A stretch of DNA of 26,042 bases from a virus: positions 1 to 26,042 of the IMG/VR virus record IMGVR_UViG_3300009410_000024; one strand, 5' to 3'. Numbering within the stretch: position 1 is the stretch's first letter; every line of letters starts with the position of its first letter. Shown in pieces: positions 6,680-12,710 of this stretch. The notes under the pieces were generated by a model. That model saw only the letters and a list, made by a program, of their open reading frames with translations. It was not told the DNA's origin and did not search any database. The translations under genes were made by a program, and so were the position numbers.

Positions 6680-8071
6680 ATGAGTTTCGGAACTAGTCTT
6701 TTATCGAAAGTAATCGAAGCGAACGACCCATCCGCCTTATTGCGCTACGGCTTAACGCGCAAAGATTTTCAAACGGATGGCGAAAGGGCAGCCTTCGAAT
6801 ACATCAGCGCATATGCGGAAAAGCACGGAAACCAAGCGCCGACCGCCGAAATGGTTGCGACTGAAGTGCCGACATTCCAGCCGGAATTTAGTATTGACGC
6901 GACCTTTGAATACTTAGCGAAGAAGGCGAAGGAATCTGCGGTGATGAACGATTTCGCTTCGAAATTTAATGATAAATACGGAGCGAACGGTGTCAAGACG
7001 GCGGACTCTGACTTTGTTCAACGGTTCAACCGCGCGCAGGAAAGTGGAAATCCGCAGGAGTTATTTGATTGGTTGAAAACCGTCGCGGAACAGAGTATAA
7101 TGAGAACAAGCGTTCGTAAAACGGTGGGAACAAACGTCGTAAGAGATGTAGATAAATTCCGTGCCGAATATGAAAAACGGAAGTCCGGCGAGTCATTTCG
7201 TATTTGGAACAGCAAGTTTCCGGCACTTAATACGGCAATCGGCGGCTATGTCAGTTCGAATATGTACGTTGTCTACGGAAAATCGGGACGCGGCAAGTCG
7301 GCGATTACGCTGGAAGAAGTCATTCACTGCGCAATTCAAGGCGCAAATACGCTCATATGGTCGATGGAGATGGGCTGGTTCGAAGTTCTCGTTCGCATCT
7401 ACGTTTCACTTTCCGGGGATCAGGGCGTCGCTTTAACCGAAATTGACGGTCAGCAAATGGAGGCCGGATTTGATTCGAGGTCAGTTCGCCAGGGCAAGTT
7501 ATCGGAGGAATTCGAGGCGGCCTTTATGGACTTTATCGAGACGTTAAATACGATTATCGACGGTTCTATTACAGTGCGTGCAGTTGACGACAAAGACTTC
7601 GATTCTCGTTCGCTAAAAGACCTTAAAGCGGACATTGAGCAAACGAAAGCGGACGTCGTGATGGTCGACCCGTTTTATTACTTAGATTACGAGTCCAACT
7701 CGAATAAGACGACGGGCGGGGCAGCCGCCGATACCTCTAAAAAGATGCGCCGTTTAGCCGGGACAATGGACGTTGTCATTTTCGCTATCACACAAGCCGG
7801 AGAAGATGACGCAACCGAAGACGAAGCCGGTAATCGCGAAATTAAGTTGCCGAAGCGTAAGGACGTAAAGAAAACGTCGGCTTTACTGGAAGATGCGGCG
7901 GTGTTGATACCGGTTGATACGAATGCAAAGGAAGGACGCGGTTTGATCGGCGTAAATAAAGGACGTGACGGAGGAGAGGATGAAGTCGTCGAGATCGTCT
8001 ATCTTCCGCAAGTCGGGCTAATCAAGCAGGTGGCAGCCGGAGAGATTGAGTTAAAAGCCTACGGTTTCTAG
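6680..8071 (+). CDS. DnaB-like replicative DNA helicase
   Basis: The protein has 463 residues, close to the usual DnaB size. An N-terminal helical domain covers about residues 1-145. A linker helix leads into the RecA-like motor, which contains FPALNTAIGGY, the Walker A GKSGRGKS (200-207), the SMEM segment (228-231) typical of DnaB motif H1a, and Walker B DVVMVD (325-330). Further on, FAITQAGED and KTSALLEDAAVLI resemble the DnaB H3/H4 region. The enzyme would unwind the phage replication fork as a hexamer, with the loader at 5083 and the primase at 8194. AAAGGAG precedes the ATG. Confidence 0.9.
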   Translation: MSFGTSLLSKVIEANDPSALLRYGLTRKDFQTDGERAAFEYISAYAEKHGNQAPTAEMVATEVPTFQPEFSIDATFEYLAKKAKESAVMNDFASKFNDKYGANGVKTADSDFVQRFNRAQESGNPQELFDWLKTVAEQSIMRTSVRKTVGTNVVRDVDKFRAEYEKRKSGESFRIWNSKFPALNTAIGGYVSSNMYVVYGKSGRGKSAITLEEVIHCAIQGANTLIWSMEMGWFEVLVRIYVSLSGDQGVALTEIDGQQMEAGFDSRSVRQGKLSEEFEAAFMDFIETLNTIIDGSITVRAVDDKDFDSRSLKDLKADIEQTKADVVMVDPFYYLDYESNSNKTTGGAAADTSKKMRRLAGTMDVVIFAITQAGEDDATEDEAGNREIKLPKRKDVKKTSALLEDAAVLIPVDTNAKEGRGLIGVNKGRDGGEDEVVEIVYLPQVGLIKQVAAGEIELKAYGF

Positions 8072-8103
8072 CGATATGGTTTTAAATGTAATACGTACCA
8101 ACA

Positions 8104-8170
8104 ATTACACTAAATAATTCTGAATTTTTTCGACAAATTACGACTACAATGTCGATTGGTTTAGTGTAAT
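8104..8170. repeat. Inverted repeats between helicase and primase genes
   Basis: The 122-base AT-rich gap between the two genes contains a perfect 11-base inverted repeat, ATTACACTAAA (8104-8114) and TTTAGTGTAAT (8160-8170). Inside it are TCGACA (8130-8135)/TGTCGA (8150-8155) and the tight palindrome AATTC-T-GAATT (8116-8126). A -10-like TACAAT is at 8145-8150 without a clear -35. This could be an operator and promoter for primase, a single-strand initiation site, or part of the replication origin. No gene is seen in the gap. Confidence 0.7.
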
Positions 8171-8193
8171 ATAACGAAAGGAGTCGTATATAC

Positions 8194-9195
8194 ATGTCGA
8201 TCATTACGATTAATGGCGTCCCGACGGACGTCGACATACGCGAAGAATTAGAACTTTTTGAATGGGATCGTCCTACGTGGCACGCTGACCGATTAACGGC
8301 GGCAAGCCCTTTTCGCGATGACCGTACTCCTAGTTTTTATGTTTATTACGAAGACACCTCGACAGCCAAGGCCGGATATTTCGGAGACAGCGGCACGGGC
8401 GAACGTGGCGGATTCATTAAACTGCTCGCATTCTTGCGTGAAGAAACCGAGGAAGAGACGGCTTCTTACCTCGTCGAGACCTATGGTACTGGCGAAGGTG
8501 ATACACGCCTAAAACTCCGCATTCCGCGTTTAAAAATCGTTGAGCCTAGACGGCCATTAGCCGAAAGTTTACTGACCGACGTTAAAATCGGCCCGAATGC
8601 TTACTTAACTAACCGCGGAATAAGCGAAGACGTCCAGCGCGAAGCAGGCGTAGGCTTGATCGGAAAAACGGCCGTGATTCCGTGGCGGTTGCCTAACAAG
8701 CGTCTGGCAAACGTAAAATACCGATCAACGCGCAATAAAGCGTTTTGGTACGCGAAAGGCGGCTGGCCTATCCGCGAGCTGATCTACGGAATAGAAACCG
8801 TATATGCTGATCGCGCTAAAACAGCGGTGCTTGCCGAGGCTGAAATCGATGCGCTTTCGTGGCGTACGGTGGGCTTTTGCGGCATTGCGACAGGCGGCAG
8901 TAAATTTTCCGACCGAAAGGCGGAAATAATTGCGCAGTCGCCGATCGAATATTTAATAGTAATTACGGATAATGACGAAGCCGGAACAAAACTTCGGAAG
9001 GAGGTCGAGCTAAAGATGCGCGGTGAAGTCAGGCTTGCGCACGGTTATATAACGGAAGGATTTAAGGATGCGAATGAATTATTAATAGCGGAAGGTGAGG
9101 GCGCTCTTAAGCGAGTTGTTGATCGTGCGGAGGCGGAAAGTATTAACGTAAGGTTCGGGAATATACGAACTTCCGGTCGGCGGAGGTTGTCTTAA
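8194..9195 (+). CDS. DnaG-like phage primase (Toprim), zinc ligands absent
   Basis: The protein has 333 residues. Residues 36-82 align with the DnaG zinc-binding domain (ASPFRDDRTPSF, then GYFGDSGTGERGGFIKLLAF), but the Cys/His ligands are replaced. The Toprim domain has VLAEAEIDALSW (Glu215) and LIVITDNDEAG (Asp259, Asp261), the metal-binding acids of primases. It should make RNA primers for the phage polymerase. AAAGGAG precedes the ATG. Its 3' end overlaps the oppositely oriented gene at 9192 by four bases. Similar zinc-less primases occur, as I recall, in other Bacillus phages, so this is likely a family trait. Confidence 0.87.
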   Translation: MSIITINGVPTDVDIREELELFEWDRPTWHADRLTAASPFRDDRTPSFYVYYEDTSTAKAGYFGDSGTGERGGFIKLLAFLREETEEETASYLVETYGTGEGDTRLKLRIPRLKIVEPRRPLAESLLTDVKIGPNAYLTNRGISEDVQREAGVGLIGKTAVIPWRLPNKRLANVKYRSTRNKAFWYAKGGWPIRELIYGIETVYADRAKTAVLAEAEIDALSWRTVGFCGIATGGSKFSDRKAEIIAQSPIEYLIVITDNDEAGTKLRKEVELKMRGEVRLAHGYITEGFKDANELLIAEGEGALKRVVDRAEAESINVRFGNIRTSGRRRLS

Positions 9196-9461
9196 CCCTC
9201 CGTGTTGCTACCGGATAAAGGACGCCAATCATATAAGGCTTCGACCGGGCAGTCGAGGCAGCGCGCTATGGAATACGCCATTTCAACGTTAGGAATGTTC
9301 CTTAGCGAAATATAATCGGAAAGGTGCGTTTTAGAGATTCCGACCATATCTGCGAGTTGGGTAAGCGTGTAGCCGCGTTTATAGCACAGCTCCTTTATCC
9401 GGCAAGATACGACCGAATACTGCGAGATAAACACCTCCGCAAAGCATTTCAATCCACGCAC
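9192..9461 (-). CDS. Small XRE (Cro/CI-type) helix-turn-helix regulator
   Basis: The protein has up to 89 residues. From RIKELCYKRG onward it is a single XRE domain, with the helix-turn-helix TLTQLADMVGISKTHLSDYI and the second half IPNVEMAYSIARCLDCPVE. No effector domain follows, so it acts as a Cro-like or short CI-like DNA-binding protein. Start choice is uncertain. The outermost GTG at 9461 has no clear ribosome binding site, while GGAGGTG at 9438-9432 is followed only by ATC. The gene is antisense to the replication genes, follows another small XRE gene, and has an extended -10 promoter upstream. It is probably part of the lysis-lysogeny switch. Confidence 0.85.
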   Translation of the reverse strand: MRGLKCFAEVFISQYSVVSCRIKELCYKRGYTLTQLADMVGISKTHLSDYISLRNIPNVEMAYSIARCLDCPVEALYDWRPLSGSNTEG

Positions 9462-9485
9462 TAATGCGCGTGCTTTACGAAGGAA

Positions 9486-9491
9486 ATTATA
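9486..9491 (-). promoter_or_regulatory. Extended -10 promoter for the 89-aa XRE gene
   Basis: On the minus strand TGATATAAT is an extended -10 element, 25 bases before the outermost start codon. No good -35 is seen, as is usual for extended -10 promoters. A nested inverted repeat (CACGC at 9455-9459 with GCGTG at 9468-9472, and AAAGCA at 9441-9446 with TGCTTT at 9471-9476) lies just downstream and could be an operator. Confidence 0.5.
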
Positions 9492-9505
9492 TCACATAAC
9501 CGCCG

Positions 9506-9712
9506 TCATTCGGGCGGATTTGGAAGAATACGGACAACCTTTTCGATAGGCACGTCCAATTCGAGGCAAACGGCTTCTATAGTTGATAAACTAACAGGCT
9601 TGTCCTCGTTAATCTTTGTTACAAGGTTCCTATGGATGACTTTATCCCTTAGAATTCCAGTTGTTAATCCTCTTTCAGCCAGGTAAGTCCTAAGCGGTTC
9701 ATAACTAATCAT
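9506..9712 (-). CDS. Small XRE-like regulator divergent from aimR
   Basis: The 68-residue protein starts at the ATG preceded by AAAGGAG; the frame is open to a GTG at 9745 but that has no ribosome binding site. The whole protein looks like one Cro/CI-type domain: YEPLRTYLAERGLTTGILRD, then VTKINEDKPVSLSTIEAVCL and LDVPIEKVV. It is transcribed away from aimR, from overlapping divergent promoters that share a palindrome. A role as Cro or CI-like repressor of the aimR side is likely by position; which of the two XRE proteins maintains lysogeny cannot be told. Confidence 0.8.
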   Translation of the reverse strand: MISYEPLRTYLAERGLTTGILRDKVIHRNLVTKINEDKPVSLSTIEAVCLELDVPIEKVVRILPNPPE

Positions 9713-9741
9713 AAAAAAATCTCCTTTTTCCTTAAATTCCC

Positions 9742-9757
9742 GCACACAAAAGTGTGC
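9742..9757. promoter_or_regulatory. Palindromic operator in the switch region
   Basis: GCACACAAAAGTGTGC is a perfect inverted repeat with 6-base arms and a 4-base spacer, typical of an operator for a dimeric XRE protein. It covers the -35 region of the rightward aimR promoter and lies downstream of the leftward -10, so one bound dimer could affect both directions. Confidence 0.65.
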
Positions 9758-9765
9758 ATTTATGT

Positions 9766-9774
9766 TATATTATA
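9766..9774. promoter_or_regulatory. Overlapping divergent -10 elements (aimR rightward, XRE gene leftward)
   Basis: Rightward, TGTTATATT (9763-9771) is an extended -10 for aimR, with the start codon 41 bases further on. Leftward, TATAAT on the minus strand (9774-9769) is a consensus -10 for the 68-aa XRE gene. Because the two overlap, polymerase binding in one direction should exclude the other, a classic switch layout. The -35 matches are weak on both sides. Confidence 0.55.
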
Positions 9775-9812
9775 AACAGAGAGAAGGCGCAAGTCTATAA
9801 GGGGTGTGTATT

Positions 9813-10979
9813 ATGCAGTCAATTAAAGATGATTTTATCAACCTCAGAGAAAAATACGACTTAAGTATAACATGTATTTCCACAAAAACAGGAATTAACC
9901 AAGATGTGCTATATGAGTTTACTGATAGCGGATCTATCGGATTTAAGCACTTGGTAACACTTTCGAAGTTCTTCTACAAAGAGGACTATCACGAAACAAT
10001 GCGTGAATGGTGCATGAAAATAGAATCTTCTGAATGGCTTAAACAGGCTTTTGAGTACGCTGCCTTAAAAAGAGATACAGAGTTACTTGGTATGCTTCTT
10101 GAAAAAAACAAGGGAGAGCCAGGCGTTAAGCAATTCGTTGAGATGTATAGTATTTTGTTAGATTTCATGACTGATAGAATTAATTTCAATGAATTATGTA
10201 AGAATGTAAAAAATCAAAAAGTATCAAGTTCAAAAGACCTCGCGGTATTGAGAGATATTTATAACTGTGTTTCTCTTTACTATGAAGGAGATTTTCTCGG
10301 AATGGCTCGGGTAGCGAATGATATAAATAATTCCGTTAAAAAGATAGGTAAAAGAAGAGCGTTTTTCAGAGAGTCATTCTCTTATCGTTTATCAGAATTA
10401 CTAGCCCCAGCATATCTCCATTTAAATGATTTGGAATTATGCCGCGAACATGCACAGGTCCTGGTTGAAACCGGGCTCAATTATAAGCATATATCTGATG
10501 GATATTACTATTTAGGTATGTGTAACTTATACGAAGACAAAGGAACATGTTTAGATTTTTTAATTAAAAGTGTAGATTATGCAAAGATGACAAATGAAGA
10601 TGTCTTAATTTCTGAAGCGATGAATAATTTAAAATTCGTCAAAACACTTTTTGATTTCTTAAATGGTGGTAAAGTACCTGATCTAACAACATTCGCGGAC
10701 AAATTACTTCTAGGGGGTGATGAGGATTTTATAGTATACTTTAACTACGTTAAGGGAAGGGAATTGGGAGACATATATAAAGCATTCAGCCATTTCCACA
10801 AAGAGATGAATTTCTTTTTCGCTTCACTCGCAGCGGAGACCTTACGTATTGTTGGGGTAGACCCTAATCAGGTTAAAGCTTTAAAGGAGATCAAATTAAA
10901 AACTAAGGGAGCTGTTGTTTATGAAAAAGATTTTATTAACGGGTTTTGTTTTAGGGGCATTAGTTCTTTCGCTTCTTAA
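9813..10979 (+). CDS. aimR: AimR-like arbitrium peptide receptor / transcription regulator
   Basis: The protein has 388 residues starting at the ATG preceded by AAGGGGTG; a GTG at 9804 lies inside that site and is rejected. SPbeta/phi3T AimR proteins are of nearly equal length. Residues 1-55 are helix-turn-helix-like (ITCISTKTGINQDVLYEF). The rest is a helical-repeat (TPR-like) scaffold, for example LLAPAYLHLNDLELCREHAQ and YYLGMCNLYEDKGTCLDF. A gene for a secreted peptide overlaps the 3' end, the diagnostic aimR-aimP arrangement. In known systems AimR activates a downstream lysis-promoting transcript until the imported AimP hexapeptide binds it. The gene is clearly richer in A+T than the replication genes. 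A Rap/PlcR-type RRNPP receptor is the alternative, but size, HTH and phage context favour AimR. Confidence 0.87.
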   Translation: MQSIKDDFINLREKYDLSITCISTKTGINQDVLYEFTDSGSIGFKHLVTLSKFFYKEDYHETMREWCMKIESSEWLKQAFEYAALKRDTELLGMLLEKNKGEPGVKQFVEMYSILLDFMTDRINFNELCKNVKNQKVSSSKDLAVLRDIYNCVSLYYEGDFLGMARVANDINNSVKKIGKRRAFFRESFSYRLSELLAPAYLHLNDLELCREHAQVLVETGLNYKHISDGYYYLGMCNLYEDKGTCLDFLIKSVDYAKMTNEDVLISEAMNNLKFVKTLFDFLNGGKVPDLTTFADKLLLGGDEDFIVYFNYVKGRELGDIYKAFSHFHKEMNFFFASLAAETLRIVGVDPNQVKALKEIKLKTKGAVVYEKDFINGFCFRGISSFAS

Positions 10980-11055
10980 TACAGAAGGATCAACAAAAGA
11001 TTTAGCAAATGATAGTACACCAATACAGACAAGCGCAATAAAAGTAGGCGGATAA
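10921..11055 (+). CDS. aimP: AimP-like arbitrium pro-peptide, predicted signal AIKVGG
   Basis: The 44-residue protein overlaps the last 59 bases of aimR in another frame; AAGGGAG precedes its ATG. It begins MKKILLTGFVLGALVLSLL, a basic n-region and hydrophobic core of a Sec signal peptide. A polar linker follows and the protein ends SAIKVGG. In phi3T the 43-residue AimP ends in the signal SAIRGA, so size, layout and C-terminus fit the family. By analogy the peptide would be exported, trimmed by extracellular proteases to the last six residues (AIKVGG, possibly a neighbouring frame such as SAIKVG), imported by Opp and bound by AimR, favouring lysogeny. Exact processing is inferred. Confidence 0.85.
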   Translation: MKKILLTGFVLGALVLSLLNTEGSTKDLANDSTPIQTSAIKVGG

Positions 11056-11090
11056 AAGATCGGGCCAATTGGCCTTTTTCTTTTGTCTTT
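11056..11090 (+). terminator. Terminator after aimP
   Basis: GGCCAATTGGCC (11063-11074) forms a short GC stem flanked by an A-rich left side and by TTTTTCTTTT on the right, giving extra A-T pairing. In characterised arbitrium phages a terminator lies between aimP and the aimX transcript, so this site may be the regulated end of the aimR-aimP transcript. Confidence 0.65.
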
Positions 11091-11124
11091 TTTTATGATA
11101 TTTTTCGGAAAAGTCTAAAAAACT

Positions 11125-11149
11125 AAGATTATCCAAAAACCACAATCTT
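11125..11149. promoter_or_regulatory. Inverted repeat downstream of aimP (candidate regulatory site)
   Basis: AAGATT (11125-11130) and AATCTT (11144-11149) form a perfect inverted repeat with a 13-base spacer in AT-rich DNA. It lies where the AimR operator sits in known systems, between aimP and the next gene. The reported SPbeta-type operator has 6-base arms (ATCACT/AGTGAT) with a longer spacer, so similarity is in form only. No gene is seen in 11056-11271. Confidence 0.4.
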
Positions 11150-11209
11150 CTCCTCTTCAGATGCTAATATATGGTCATGGAAGAAAAAATATAAAAAACT
11201 TTATATCAA

Positions 11210-11243
11210 ATGTCCCGAAACTAACAGACCATATGCGACTGTA
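11210..11243 (+). promoter_or_regulatory. 34-base conserved element, copy B
   Basis: This is the second copy of the element at 1363-1396 (28 of 34 identical). Here it lies 29 bases before the TTG start of the sigma-like gene and 154 bases after aimP, so it sits in the probable output region of the arbitrium switch. GACTGTATAGG at its right end contains a weak -10-like TATAGG. Confidence 0.6.
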
Positions 11244-11271
11244 TAGGTGTAAGGGACGGGAGGAGAAAAAC

Positions 11272-11802
11272 TTGGATAAACAAAAATTTAATAGACTTCA
11301 GATGGCCGCAGATTACGGAGCGATTCCGTATGTACAAAGAGAATCGCAACGAATCGCACACTTAGTTCCCGACCAAACGTCGTTCGAGCAGCGGACCTTA
11401 CTAGCGATAGGTTACTGGCTGGAACGATATGAAGGGAATGGTCGCGATAAGAAAGCGTTGATCCAGCGCATTATCGTAAGGGAACGAAATAAGTATCTGA
11501 AGGCTTCACGAAAAGAAGCGGCTTTATCTATAGAAGGAATGCGAGATGACGGTAATGTCTCGTGGGAGCCTCAAGACGTTTTGACGGACGTCGAAGGCGA
11601 AGTTTTACTAAAAGAAAAGACCGCCCTGTTGACGCAAGGCGATCTTCGCAAAGAATTAATACTTAGATGTTGGAGCGAAGGATGTACGAATATGACCGAA
11701 ATCTCCACGTTGTTGACGCAACGTTTAGGAGGAAATTTCGAAGCACATCGCAAGTTCATCCGTCGTTTCCGTTTACACTGCCAGCGCGAACTAACAGCAT
11801 AA
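11272..11802 (+). CDS. Sigma-factor-like HTH protein downstream of aimP
   Basis: The 176-residue protein starts at a TTG preceded by GGGAGGAG. The frame is open back to an ATG at 11161, but that has no ribosome binding site and overlaps copy B of the conserved element. The N-terminal two thirds are helical (FEQRTLLAIGYWLERY, IQRIIVRERNKYLKASRKEA). The C-terminus has DLRKELILRCWSEGCTNMTE and FEAHRKFIRRFRLHCQREL, resembling the region 4 helix-turn-helix of sigma factors and phage late-gene regulators. Position makes it a candidate target of the AimR switch. It could activate later phage genes; whether it is a true sigma factor is unclear. Confidence 0.65.
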   Translation: MDKQKFNRLQMAADYGAIPYVQRESQRIAHLVPDQTSFEQRTLLAIGYWLERYEGNGRDKKALIQRIIVRERNKYLKASRKEAALSIEGMRDDGNVSWEPQDVLTDVEGEVLLKEKTALLTQGDLRKELILRCWSEGCTNMTEISTLLTQRLGGNFEAHRKFIRRFRLHCQRELTA

Positions 11803-11841
11803 TCACGTATCTAGGCACGAGGGCTTCGCTACGTATTTTAA

Positions 11842-11863
11842 TGATAATCGATTGATAATCGAA
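11842..11863 (+). repeat. Tandem 11-base repeat
   Basis: TGATAATCGAT (11842-11852) is followed directly by TGATAATCGAA (11853-11863). Two copies one helical turn apart fit a protein-binding site. It lies in the gene-free stretch 11803-11936 before the next ribosome binding site (AAGGAGG). Confidence 0.55.
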
Positions 11864-11936
11864 TTTCAAGCGAACACCATGCGAACAACCCTCCACCTAG
11901 TACGTTTTACCTAAAAATTAAGGAGGCTAACGTACT

Positions 11937-12080
11937 ATGAAACAACCTACAAACGATTTCCCACCCGTAGTAAACATCCAAAAATTAACGGAATTACAAT
12001 ACGAAGGCGCGTTATACCGCGAGGATGATCCGGCGGACTATTACCGACCGACTTCGATCAAGGCGGTGCGCGTCGGATGA
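11937..12080 (+). CDS. Small hypothetical protein (47 aa)
   Basis: ATG is preceded by AAGGAGG. The protein starts MKQPTNDFPPVVNIQKL and is polar with no membrane segment. The stop overlaps the next ATG (ATGA), which indicates translational coupling. No family recognised. Confidence 0.65.
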   Translation: MKQPTNDFPPVVNIQKLTELQYEGALYREDDPADYYRPTSIKAVRVG

Positions 12081-12601
12081 AACCTTCCGAAATAACCATA
12101 ACCCACCACGCGAAGCAGCGATTTAAAACCCGATTTGGCATCGATAATCATTATGCCGCACGTAATTGGATCGCGCAGAAAATGGAACACGCTCAGTATC
12201 TCGGAATCACTGTAGATGAATCCGGCAAAGAGGCTCGCATGTACGCGAGTAAAGGCGTAGTTATTCATTTTGCGGTAGACACAAACGTCGTTATTACCGT
12301 TTATAAGGAAAAAGACAACGCCGGGTCGATCGCCAAGCGCTTACTTATCGACGCCTATAATATCGTACAAAAGAACGCAAACGAGGTGCTTAGTAAAACA
12401 GAAACGTTCTCGGAGGAATTAGACGAAGAATTGCGATGGTTAGCCGAAGAATTCAAACGTACTCGTTCGAAAGCCAAAAGAATGGCGCTACAAGCCCGAA
12501 TTAATGCCGTTCAAATGCGCATCGACGAGCTGCCGACCGAATCGTTCGAAATCAAGCGCAAGGTAACGCGTTATGCGAGAGGAGTGGCTGCGTATGTTTG
12601 A
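12077..12601 (+). CDS. Hypothetical protein with ParE/RelE-like front and coiled-coil tail (174 aa)
   Basis: The first 85 residues (TITHHAKQRFKTRFGI, then YASKGVVIHFAV and TNVVITVYKEKD) look like a small alpha/beta domain seen in other Bacillus phage proteins and reminiscent of the RelE/ParE fold. No antitoxin-like partner with an obvious DNA-binding domain is next to it, so a toxin role is not claimed. Residues 110-155 form a charged coiled coil. Its start overlaps the preceding gene and its end overlaps the small membrane ORF at 12594. Confidence 0.65.
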   Translation: MKPSEITITHHAKQRFKTRFGIDNHYAARNWIAQKMEHAQYLGITVDESGKEARMYASKGVVIHFAVDTNVVITVYKEKDNAGSIAKRLLIDAYNIVQKNANEVLSKTETFSEELDEELRWLAEEFKRTRSKAKRMALQARINAVQMRIDELPTESFEIKRKVTRYARGVAAYV

Positions 12602-12710
12602 CGACTTTCTAATGTATTTTTCATTCGTCGGCAGTATCTCGACCTTTATTATCGGTGGCATGTACTGGTCGCTTCTACGCGAAGAGAGACGGAACAAAGG
12701 CGGCGAATAA
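12594..12710 (+). CDS. Tiny single-pass membrane protein (38 aa)
   Basis: The frame begins MFDDFLMYFSFVGSISTF and continues IIGGMYWSLL before a basic tail (REERRNKGGE). It has one membrane segment at about residues 8-27 and positive charges that would stay inside. GAGAGGAGTGG precedes the ATG within the previous gene. No family recognised. Confidence 0.55.
   Translation: MFDDFLMYFSFVGSISTFIIGGMYWSLLREERRNKGGE

Noticed and set aside
11161-11271. Upstream extension of the sigma-like gene to the ATG at 11161, or a separate small aimX-like ORF
   Set aside because: There is no ribosome binding site before 11161, and the extension crosses the conserved element. No other short ORF with a good start is seen here.
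12077-12710. Toxin-antitoxin pair (RelE/ParE-like protein plus small neighbour)
   Set aside because: The neighbouring small gene encodes a membrane protein, not an antitoxin, and RelE/ParE catalytic residues are not convincing.
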